A stretch of DNA of 64,000 nucleotides from Actinomycetota bacterium (GTDB lineage Bacteria > Actinomycetota > Actinomycetes > Mycobacteriales > JACQDL01): positions 1-64,000 of the forward strand of contig JACQDL010000047.1 in assembly GCA_016201065.1 (NCBI GenBank), written 5' to 3'. The notes below the pieces were generated by a model. It had not been told where the DNA came from. It saw only the letters and a program-made list of their open reading frames with translations, and searched no databases. The translations under genes were made by a program, and so were the position numbers. This document shows positions 60,001-64,000 of this stretch, piece after piece; the first letter of the stretch is position 1; each line of letters begins with the position of its first letter.

Positions 60001-63000
60001 TCAACGTGATCCTGCACCCGGCCCACTTCGCCGCGCTGGGCGGGCTGAACATGCTCGCCGCCGACGGCCGGTGCAAGGTGTTCGACGCCCGCGCCGACGG
60101 GTTCGTCCCCGGTGAGGGCGTCGGCGCCGTCCTGCTCAAGCCCCTCGCGCAGGCGCAGGCGGACGGCGACGCGATCTGGGGGGTGCTGCGGGCCGGTCTG
60201 GCCAACGCCGGTGGCCGGACCGGCGGCTACACGGTGCCCAACCCGAACGCCCAGGCCACGCTGGTGGCCGAGGCGCTGCGCCGGGCCGGCGTCGAACCCT
60301 GGACCGTCGGGTACGTCGAGGCGCACGGCACCGGCACCGAGCTGGGGGATCCCATCGAGCTGGCCGCGCTGGCCAGGGCGCTCGGCCCGGGCGACCCGGA
60401 CGGGGTCCGCTGCGCGGTCGGGTCGGTGAAGGCCAACCTCGGCCACCTGGAGGGCGCCGCCGGCATCGCCGGGCTCACCAAGGTGCTGTTGCAGCTGCGG
60501 CACCGCCAGCTGGCACCCTGCGCCGAGCTGAGCTCCGTCAACCCGAAGATCACGCTCGACGCCGACCGTTGGTACCTGCCCGATCGGCTCACCGAATGGT
60601 TCGCGCCGGGGCAGCGAAACGGTGCCGCGGGCCGGCAGCTGCCCCGGCTGGCTGGGGTCAGCTCCTTCGGTGCCGGTGGCGCGAACGTGCACCTCGTCGT
60701 CGAGGAGCACGTCGTCGAGGAGCACGTCGAGCCGACGGAGCACCGGCCGACGTCCGCGGCCGGCCCCGGCGGCGAGCAGCTGTTCGTGCTCTCGGCGCGG
60801 AACCGGCCCCGGCTTGCCCGCCTGGCCGAGCGGGTCGCGGCGTTCCTCCAGCAGGCACCCGAGGCGGTCCTCGCGGAGCTGTGCTGGTCCAGCCAGATGG
60901 GTCGGCGGGAGCTGCCCGAACGCCTGGCCGTGCTGGCCAGTGACGTCGGCGAACTTGCCCGGCGGCTCGCGGCCTGGGCCGGCCGGACTTCCGACGCGCC
61001 CGCAACGGCCGGCCCGGCGGAACCGGCGTGGGTCGACGGCGTGCTGGCCGGCACCGCCGCACCGACCCGGACGGAGGGCGCTCCCACCGGCGTGACCGGG
61101 GACTGGCCGGCGGTGGCCGGCCGCTGGGTCCGGGGCGCCGCGGTCGACTGGCCGGCACGCTGGCCACGGCCGCTGCCACGGCGGGTCACGTTCCCCAGCC
61201 AGCCCTTCGACCGCCGCCGGTACTGGCTGGCCGACAGCGATCCGTCCGCCGATTCGCCGCCGCGGTCGGCGGCGGTGCCCGCCGACCCGCCGGAGCGAGA
61301 GCCGGGCGAGGGGCACCAGGCTGGGCTGCGTTTCCCGGTATGGCGCCCCGTCGCGCTGGGATCGTCGTACCGCGCCGCGAGCTGCGTGCTCACTGTTGCC
61401 GCCGACCCCACCATGGCCGCGGCGTGGCGGTCCCGGGTGCGCGCCGCCGGGGGCCGGACGATCCTCGTCACCCCGGGCTCCGGCGTCACCGAGATCGGAC
61501 CCGATCACTGGAGCGTGAACCCGACGTCACCGCAGGACTGGCCCCGGCTGGTGAGCGCCCTGCGGGACCGGGGAGTGCACCCGGACGCCGCGGTGATGCT
61601 CGCGGCGGGTGACCGGGACGGGGTCGGCGCCGACGACGAGCTCGCCGCCGATCTGGACGCCGGCCTGCACGCCGTGGTCGAGCTGAGCGCCGCGCTGCTG
61701 CGCGAGGAGCCACGGCGCGCGCTGCGGGTGCTGTTCAGCCACCAGACCCGTGGCGGTGCCGTGGCGCCGCAGTTCGAGGCGGTCGCCGCGGCGCTGCGCA
61801 CCCTCGCCCTGGAGCACACCGGGTACAGCGGAGCGCGGGTGGAGCTCACCGACGCCGGGGAGGACCCCGGCCGTCGGGCGGAGCGACTGCTGGCCGAGCT
61901 GACCAACGGTGCGCCCGACGAGCAGGAGGTCCGCTGGGAGGTCACCGGGCGCTGGGTCAAGGCGCTCGCGGCGGCCCGGACCGTGCCCGTGGCACGCCCG
62001 CTGGCCCGGCCCGGCGGCGGCTACCTCATCACCGGTGGCGCGGGCGGGCTGGGCCTGCACGTCGCCCGGCTGCTCACCGAGGAGGGCGCCGGGCATGTCG
62101 TGCTCCTCGGCCGCTCGGAGCCCGACCCGGCCGCCGCTGACCGCATCGCGGCGCTGGCCCGGACCGGCACCGAGGTGCGGTTCGTGCGGGCCGACGTCAC
62201 CCGCGAAGCGGAGCTGCGCCAGGTCCTGGCCGAGGTGCCGAGGCTGGCCGGGATCGTGCACGCCGCTGGGGTGACCCGGGACGCCCGGGCGGTCCGGCGC
62301 ACCCGGGCCGAGGCGGGCGAGGTGCTCGCCCCCAAGGTGCTCGGCGCGGTCGCCCTGGATCGGGCGAGCGCCGAGCTCCCCCTGGACTTCTTCGTGCTGT
62401 TCTCCTCGATGGTTGCCGAGACCGGCAACGCGGGGCAGGTCGACTACGCCGCCGCCAACGCGTTCCTGCACGCGTTCGCCCGCGACCGCGAGCGGCGGCG
62501 GATCCGGGGGCAGCGGTCCGGCCGGACCGTGGCGATCGGCTGGCCGCTGTGGGCCGCCGGGGGGATGCGGATGGATGACGCCACCCGCCAGCTCCTGGAA
62601 CGCCGATCCGGCATGGTCGCGATGAGCACCGAGGTCGGTCTGGATGCGCTTCGGCGGGCCGTCGCCGGCACCGGTACCGCGCTCGTCGTGGTGCCCCCGG
62701 GCGGGCCAGAACAGGAGGGCGGCGGTCAGCCACCCGCGCCGCCGGCGGGCACGAGCCAGGTGTCCGCGGACCGGGTCCGGCTGCTGCTCCGCGAGCGGCT
62801 GAGCGGCATCGCGGCCGGGTTCCTGCTGGTCGACGCCGCCGCCGTGGACCTCGACGAGGACCTGCTGGACGCTGGATTCGACTCCATCTCCCTCACCGAG
62901 CTGATCACCCAGGTCAACGAGGCGTTCGGGCTCGACCTGCTACCGACGGTGCTGTTCGAGAGCGGCACCCTCGGCGGGTTCGTCGAACACCTGCTCGCCG

Positions 63001-64000
63001 AGCATCCGGCCGGCCTGGCCGCCGTGCTGGCGCCCGGGGAGCCGGACGTGGTGGTGCCGGCCCCGCGACCGGCTGAGCCACCACGACCGCAGCCACGGTC
63101 CACCGGCGAGGCCATGGCGGAGATCGCGATCGTGGGGATGGCCGGCACGTTCCCCGGATCGCCCGATCTGGATGCCTTCTGGCGGCACCTCGTCGCCGGT
63201 GACGACCTGGTCACCCCGGTGCCGGCGGACCGGCGGGAGCTGCGTGAGCATCCGGACACCGCGACGGTGCGGGCCGGGTTCGTTGCGGACGTCGCCGCCT
63301 TCGATGCTGACCTGTTCCGCATCTCACCCGCGGAGGCCGCCCTGATGGACCCGCAACAGCGGCTGTTCCTGCAGGCGGTGTGGCGCGCGATCGAGGACAG
63401 CGGGCACCGGCCTGACTCGCTGGCCGGCACCGATACCGGACTGTTCGCCGGGGTGTCGACGACCGACTACGCCGACCTGCTGCGGGCCGCCGGCACGCCG
63501 GTGCGGCCGCACACGGCCAGCGGGGTGGCGCACTCCATCCTGGCCAACCGGGTCTCCCACCTCCTGGACCTGCACGGGCCGAGCGAGGCGGTGGACACCG
63601 CATGCTCCAGCGCCCTGGTGGCCATCCACCGCGCGGTGCGCGCGATCGCTGGCGGTGAGTGCCGGATCGCGGTGGCCGGTGGGGTCAACGTGCTGCTCAG
63701 CCCGGGGCTGTTCAGTGCGTTCGCGCAGTCCGGCATGCTCAGCCCGACCGGGCGGTGCCAGACGTTCGACGCCGCCGCCGACGGTTACGTCCGCGGTGAA
63801 GGCGTCGGAGCGGTCGTCCTCAAGCCGCTGGCGGCGGCCCGGGCCGACCGGGACCACGTGTACGCCGTGATCCGTGCCACGGCGGTCAACCATGCCGGGC
63901 GGTCACCCTCACTGACCGCGCCGAACCCGCGGGCGCAGGCGGAGGTGCTGGTGCGCGCCTACCGGTCTGCCGGCGTGGACCCGGCGCTGGTCACGGCCAT
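48012..64000 (+). CDS. Trans-AT PKS, second protein (partial, runs off right edge)
   Basis: One uninterrupted frame of at least 5,329 codons with no stop to the window end. Order: DH-ACP-KR / KS-ECH2-ACP / KS-DH-KR-MT-ACP / KS-KR-ACP / KS (cut). There is no AT domain, so it depends on the AT-ER at 21.2 kb. ATG 48012 is the first start; ATG 48021 has the better ribosome-binding distance (GAGGGG nine bases upstream) and may be the real one. It continues the module begun by the last KS of the first megasynthase and follows the halogenation genes by 24 bp, so it is probably in their operon. Several linkers contain short in-frame repeats. The thioesterase or other release domain is beyond the window. 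Confidence 0.93.
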   Translation, partial: MERMRQLGIEDRVECRIRLTHDDFVMANHRVHGVSVLPGVAFLDVVYRALIAQGVAHRDLALRDVLFTEPVTTREGDERELRVVVAEGRVRVDSRWLRDGRPLGTWREHARAEIVTADEPLPPALDLAGLRAAASERWDLGTLYTRTRREGIAHGPAMTCRGELFRIGAGLLARLRLDPVGAGLRSRFHLHPGLLDGSTLVAFGQDEQVGAEPFIPFHIGFFRAPLALPETVYAWVPHPETPARTGDLLRNGYTLHGEDGAVLAEFRDLSCKRIRRPDLVTRLIEEEVEDPAAATATEAATATEAATATEAAAATEAAAASRVRERLRALVAAALGCPPERVATDVGFYELGLDSVALLRLGEQLESLVRATIYPTLLFEHGDIDSLARHVLASYPHAAEIAVSDRVADTEIAVSADRESGAAALYRAVWLPAPATTDLGAPRRLVVVDAGQELTEALRADGWDLVAVRPGAEFVRRSATDFRLDPTDRDQLGRLFAELTAGRVGEQSGAAWAFVHVMRQTGPAALTPATMLTALCAAVVDHRASGVVRVLFLAPRAGAAESALGAMAAAVGAELPALRCRLVEVGDAHEVGSGPPLAAVVRAELADAGPRPHTRWVAGVRLIRCWEAVGRWTATGGWPVAGETAPETAPETRPWWQGGAYLITGGAGRIAGLLTDALVTGPGAQVMLAGRGPLTAELLERIAGWQRRGGDVRYVAADIGQPSGAALAAAATRAAFGRVDGVLHCAGVTRDGVFFRTGAAELAEVCAAKVTGTVALDDATAGDDLAVFAVFSSLAAVLPNPGQASYAFASAFQYEFADRRAERPDRRGASVAVAWPLWADGGMRPPAEVVARSTAATGMWPMPTEAALAVLDRVLGGPDHRVAVVYGQPDRIGTVLPAVPAGAVLPAAPAGSHQPDPAIAVIGMAGQYPAAPDLAQFWQNLVDGRDCVGEVPAERWQHERYFDADRNAPGRTYGRWGGFLAGVDLFDPAFFGISRRDAERMDPQERLFLMAAWHAFEDAGYPPRALSDSSVGVFVGVMWNHYQLLVDPADGVAPAAMHAAIANRVSYSLDLRGPSLAIDTACSSSLTAVHFAIQSLCTGESTMALAGGVNLTVHPQKYLQLAQGQFLSVDGKCRSFGAGGSGYVPGEGVGAILLKPLARALADGDHIYGVIRGTAVNHTGRTSGFTVPSPTAQGAVIRAAVGSAGWDPATLGYLEAHGTGTSLGDPIEIEGLRQAFAGSEVPAGGCAIGSVKSNIGHGESAAGIAGMTKVLLQLQHREMVPSLHLERPNPELRLADSPVRLQRRHEAWPAPPGGGPRRAGVSAFGAGGANAHVLIEEAPAEPSRPADGGGDRLFPLSARTESALRDYAQRFVEFLDGVGTHQLADVTYTAQVGRTAMPVRLALVVASVAELRAGLRRFVAGEPADERALWGPPAAHSGALADPVGAFRSGRYGEVGAHWIAGGEVDWTACHDANRSARRRSLPTYPFQTERCWLGLWRSAGRVGEPTEPTEADPAANHPPAPAPAPAPAPAPVPTAPPTPVSRSGAGVTGTAEVELRVLDRGIAVVTMRAEGGGNMFTPGLMTGLREAFDQIAAADDVAAVVLTGTESVFSMGATPDALETLAGGGSRFTDAPFVYEGLQRCDRPVIAAIRGHAAGGGLAFGLYADLVVMSLEGMYSANFLSYGFTPGMGATQVLPLRLGSVLATEMVLTGRPYTGAELRDRGAGVLFVEAAEVLPAALTLARSIVGKSPYAVRALKRDLADRSLAALRPVIERESRMHELVLGPEAAAVTRHHVAKVAAFRAGQAGDAGSAAVNQPGAPAAGGPAAGVAAAEIGAVVHQVLSSALYLTPSEIDPATSFSDLGLDSIGAVELVRELNRAFDLALDSVAVYDHPTVTQLVAYAQEQLADRRTLHAAAIAPTAAVRVEPPPAAPPPAPPAAGRVDLVELTALPARATTSVTPVTPATAAAHSEPAGTQAIAVIGMAGRFPDADNLGEFWTNLTAGHDSIREVPARRWDVATHFDPDRRAPGKTYSKWAALLSDIEDFDPAFFRVSPLEAAAMDPQQRIFLEIAWDALEDAGHAAAPATRRRWGVYVGCAAGDYLDLLRQQAQGDTAHAFLGNSGSVLAARIGYLLDLRGPTMAIDTACSSSLVAVHLACESIRAGECDAALAGGVALMLTPRMHVLTSKTGMLSPTGTSAPFDASADGIVLGEGCGVVVLKRLDRALADGDRVHGVILGSGVNSDGHTNGLTAPSADSQAELLRAVHRRSGVRPDDLTYVEAHGTGTPLGDPIEAKALRQVLATERLPAGHCGLGSVKGNIGHTTMAAGIAGLLKVLLALRHRQLPPTLHFSRPNPDIDLDGGPLRPVTRLTPWRPGDTGRLVAAVSSFGFSGTNAHLVVAEAPTTPAVPTVDRPGAVCVPLAAPDRAGLGRLAGRLAVELARSDAPALVDVGFTLAVGRAHLPARAAYLVAELSELVELLREQERGALPVGRPAGGNAGPSGEASASLRATARDYLAGADVDWPGVYHGRGGRRIGLPGYPYARERCWVDLPAEPGAMAAGPPAPVPLGPPPEPSGEWRLAPGDWVVADHVVAGTPILPGVAALELVVRLARERGLEAGRLATVSWLRPVEVSAERTVRLRLPAAAGDDQRGLPWSLTLDGEEELVCVRGRIMAPAAVPVPETLDVAAIAARCRTEHDAAEVYRDFERAGIRYGHSFRVLTRLRSGTDEVLAELSLPHGAPTGDRPLHPAALDGALQAVAVLTGAGRDGVARVPFTLEALDVFGHVPDRGYVHATRHRSSYTVWLADIRGQVRVRFTGLTLRPFGGGRPALSVLVPVWRELGEPERDVATGPPQLADGGEPVPGHAPAAGRVLILPAPDRVALAAALAEAHRARGDQVRVTPAPIDGDLADGVDGLSGLAPPGVVYLLAGRAGTDAGSTIRTLVRVARALAEADPARLPRTLTVVVPAAVAVGDEPVGPGAAGLLGLAGSIAAEHPRWRVGCVDIGELPGAAAPDSAAALRAFAERLVREPCRWPVVAWRGARRLARELQPLPRPDGAAPESGTADAGPFRSGGAYLVVGGAGGIGQVLCRHLARTSGARLALVGRRAPDVAVSGLLDELRRDGAEAIYLAADVTDPVAFRRAVRTVRRELGALHGAFHAAMVLADRTLSRLDEQALREVLAPKVSGAVVFGEVLATERLDFLAFFSSAISFTQAAGQGNYAAASTFEDSYALSLRYRGRLPVTVVNWGYWGEAGRVADQRYAARLAGFGVGSVDPREGMAALEWLLRDKVPQAAVVSASPQGLARLGVHTVRTPDQPLALDRIRAGFAELERQVPALLARRVRHDLPAVSQTDPGQRRLRESVLMLLRGAGFVDGDGGDGDGDGDGDGVRWLPAAADGADPGELVTDYPELEPHLALLQRSLDALPEVLRGRRAPTEVLFPGGSTELVERVYRGQRSADHFHELLAERAARAVVAAASGTGRPVRVLEVGAGTGASSAFVLAACAATGVELDYHYTDVSTAFLRRGEDTFAARFPFTRFAALDIERDPAAQGFPLRGFDLVLATNVLHATASMAATLENVRRLLAPGGIVLINEVTRSSAFLALTFGLTPGWWRFEDPSLRLPYGPLLDPVQWRRCLSGAGFVGIRTMGLPGEPADSTGQCLFEAVRDPDPDPDPAPPRADAVCGYVREVFAEVLRFRESALDDTITFDHYGVDSLVSLDIVARFERDLGPLPATLLFEHLTIADVADHLTRSCSTQLAATLDRRRPVDPPPPPAPQPAPEPEPVPQPVPQPVLRGPARPGAVEPIAVVGVSGRYPAAPDLESLWRLLAEGRSGITEVPAARWDWRAWVDPAGPAQAGRWGGFLDGVDEFDPAFFGILPREAANIDPQERLFLEVAWTLLEETGYLGEQTREPDTGVFVGTMYGSYGQLAATGWARGQLSGATSAYWSIANRVSYLLDLRGPSFAVDSACSSSLLAVHLACESIRRGECRMAIAGGVNVILHPAHFAALGGLNMLAADGRCKVFDARADGFVPGEGVGAVLLKPLAQAQADGDAIWGVLRAGLANAGGRTGGYTVPNPNAQATLVAEALRRAGVEPWTVGYVEAHGTGTELGDPIELAALARALGPGDPDGVRCAVGSVKANLGHLEGAAGIAGLTKVLLQLRHRQLAPCAELSSVNPKITLDADRWYLPDRLTEWFAPGQRNGAAGRQLPRLAGVSSFGAGGANVHLVVEEHVVEEHVEPTEHRPTSAAGPGGEQLFVLSARNRPRLARLAERVAAFLQQAPEAVLAELCWSSQMGRRELPERLAVLASDVGELARRLAAWAGRTSDAPATAGPAEPAWVDGVLAGTAAPTRTEGAPTGVTGDWPAVAGRWVRGAAVDWPARWPRPLPRRVTFPSQPFDRRRYWLADSDPSADSPPRSAAVPADPPEREPGEGHQAGLRFPVWRPVALGSSYRAASCVLTVAADPTMAAAWRSRVRAAGGRTILVTPGSGVTEIGPDHWSVNPTSPQDWPRLVSALRDRGVHPDAAVMLAAGDRDGVGADDELAADLDAGLHAVVELSAALLREEPRRALRVLFSHQTRGGAVAPQFEAVAAALRTLALEHTGYSGARVELTDAGEDPGRRAERLLAELTNGAPDEQEVRWEVTGRWVKALAAARTVPVARPLARPGGGYLITGGAGGLGLHVARLLTEEGAGHVVLLGRSEPDPAAADRIAALARTGTEVRFVRADVTREAELRQVLAEVPRLAGIVHAAGVTRDARAVRRTRAEAGEVLAPKVLGAVALDRASAELPLDFFVLFSSMVAETGNAGQVDYAAANAFLHAFARDRERRRIRGQRSGRTVAIGWPLWAAGGMRMDDATRQLLERRSGMVAMSTEVGLDALRRAVAGTGTALVVVPPGGPEQEGGGQPPAPPAGTSQVSADRVRLLLRERLSGIAAGFLLVDAAAVDLDEDLLDAGFDSISLTELITQVNEAFGLDLLPTVLFESGTLGGFVEHLLAEHPAGLAAVLAPGEPDVVVPAPRPAEPPRPQPRSTGEAMAEIAIVGMAGTFPGSPDLDAFWRHLVAGDDLVTPVPADRRELREHPDTATVRAGFVADVAAFDADLFRISPAEAALMDPQQRLFLQAVWRAIEDSGHRPDSLAGTDTGLFAGVSTTDYADLLRAAGTPVRPHTASGVAHSILANRVSHLLDLHGPSEAVDTACSSALVAIHRAVRAIAGGECRIAVAGGVNVLLSPGLFSAFAQSGMLSPTGRCQTFDAAADGYVRGEGVGAVVLKPLAAARADRDHVYAVIRATAVNHAGRSPSLTAPNPRAQAEVLVRAYRSAGVDPALVTA
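48033..50715 (+). other. DH-ACP-KR completing the split module
   Basis: The DH has the catalytic His in NHRVHGVSVLPGVAFLD and Asp in HLHPGLLDGST. The ACP has YELGLDSVALLRL. The KR has LITGGAGRIAG, then FSSLAAV and Tyr in GQASYAFASAF, with the Asp of a B-type motif (GVTRDG). The order DH-ACP-KR, with KR after the carrier, is a known trans-AT arrangement. Acting with the upstream KS, it should give an alpha,beta-unsaturated unit unless dehydration is delayed. Confidence 0.8.
48888..48971 (+). repeat. 18-bp tandem repeats in the DH-ACP linker
   Basis: Four and a half copies of an 18-bp unit encode A-A-T-A-T-E and A-A-A-A-T-E hexapeptides between the dehydratase and the carrier. Copies drift progressively from left to right. 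Confidence 0.88.
51282..51299 (+). other. AT-rich rare-codon patch with TTA and ATA inside the KS
   Basis: Six consecutive codons just after the KS active-site Cys region are TTT GCA ATA CAA AGT TTA (F-A-I-Q-S-L), all unusual for this genome. The frame is intact and the residues fit a KS helix. The TTA codon (51297-51299) would make translation of this protein depend on the rare leucyl tRNA (bldA). Confidence 0.85.
52569..52608 (+). repeat. Pro-Ala hexanucleotide repeat before the ECH2 domain
   Basis: Tandem CCGGCA units encode an alternating Pro-Ala linker separating the KS region from the embedded ECH2 domain. Confidence 0.88.
53935..59275 (+). other. PKS module KS-DH-KR-MT-ACP
   Basis: KS: DTACSSSLVAV, EAHGTGTPLGDP, GNIGHTTMAAG. 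DH: DHVVAGTPILPGVA and HPAALDGALQ. KR: VVGGAGGIGQ, FFSSAISF and GQGNYAAASTF. C-methyltransferase (about 58075-59010): SAM motif VLEVGAGTGASSAF and LATNVLHAT. ACP: YGVDSLVSLDI. Expected product unit: alpha-methylated, alpha,beta-unsaturated. The KR-MT linker contains an Asp-Gly repeat. Confidence 0.84.
58131..58176 (+). repeat. Asp-Gly repeat in the KR-MT linker
   Basis: Short tandem GACGGY-type units encode a run of alternating Asp and Gly between the ketoreductase and methyltransferase. It is acidic and flexible, but too short and irregular for an RTX calcium-binding repeat. Confidence 0.8.
59418..63005 (+). other. PKS module KS-KR-ACP
   Basis: KS: DSACSSSLLAV, EAHGTGTELGDP, ANLGHLEGAAG. 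KR: LITGGAGGLG, FSSMVAE and GQVDYAAANAF, with the B-type Asp in GVTRDA. ACP: DAGFDSISLTEL. Expected product unit: beta-hydroxyl. Confidence 0.82.
63115..64000 (+). other. Start of the next KS (cut by the window edge)
   Basis: The KS begins IAIVGMAGTFPGSPD and retains the nucleophile in VDTACSSALVAI (about 63594-63625). The window ends before its EAHGTGT motif, so its activity class cannot be judged. Confidence 0.85.

Noticed and set aside
1-64000. tRNA, rRNA, riboswitch, insertion sequence or attachment site
   Set aside because: I saw no tRNA cloverleaf, rRNA segment, known riboswitch core, transposase or flanking direct repeat. A covariance-model scan would be needed to exclude small RNAs.

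Overview
This is a very GC-rich window with strong third-position GC and an Lsr2-type DNA-binding domain, so the source is a filamentous actinobacterium. Micromonosporaceae or a relative is plausible, but genus cannot be read from the sequence. The centrepiece, about 12.6 kb to the right edge, is a hybrid NRPS/trans-AT polyketide synthase locus that runs off the window.

Left flank (1-12.4 kb): the 3' end of an unknown gene, a 3'-truncated MFS pump with a divergent LysR regulator, a YefM/RelE-type toxin-antitoxin pair, and a SufR-like regulator divergent from a DoxX-FolE-ferredoxin reductase operon. The FolE in that operon lacks an internal block. A patch of gene remnants (6.4-7.4 kb) follows, then a YhaO/YhaN-type nuclease-ATPase pair whose ATPase ends in an Lsr2-like domain.

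Biosynthetic locus: (i) 12.67-17.07 kb (+): a 27-residue peptide gene, a 13-bp hairpin, a PqqD-like/M50 membrane protease, a protein of an uncharacterised tandem-repeat family, an HMG-CoA synthase-like protein and an ECH1-type dehydratase. (ii) 17.0-19.07 kb (-): an AMP-forming ligase and a small DUF3224-like protein. (iii) 19.33-37.4 kb (+): two more members of the uncharacterised family, a trans AT-ER, a giant NRPS/PKS (carrier-Cy-Cy-A-T-Ox-KS0-ACP-KS-KR-ACP-KS) and a TauD/SyrP-like oxygenase. (iv) 45.27-37.35 kb (-): five overlapping genes, of which a cysteine-synthase-like PLP enzyme, an argininosuccinate lyase homologue and a GHMP/threonine kinase match the known 2,3-diaminobutyrate (DABA) trio of pacidamycin and friulimicin. 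The other two are an ATP-grasp ligase and an A-T-TE protein whose TE has a cysteine nucleophile. (v) 45.48-47.99 kb (+): a free carrier protein, an HxA-type non-heme iron halogenase and a SyrC/CmaE-like aminoacyl transferase. (vi) 48.0 kb to the edge (+): a second giant PKS (DH-ACP-KR / KS-ECH2-ACP / KS-DH-KR-MT-ACP / KS-KR-ACP / KS...).

Working model (inference): a DABA-like amino acid is made, tethered, chlorinated on a carrier, and moved by the SyrC-like transferase to the N-terminal orphan carrier of the first megasynthase. Cysteine is added and converted to a thiazole, and trans-AT PKS modules extend the chain, including one beta-branch. Four copies of an 18-bp palindrome, CTGYKCA-N4-TGMRCAG with mismatches, lie in the three divergent or upstream promoter regions of the locus and tie the peptide/protease operon to the same regulator as the assembly line. 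The roles of the peptide, the protease and the three repeat-family proteins are unknown; they are the best candidates for an undescribed system here.
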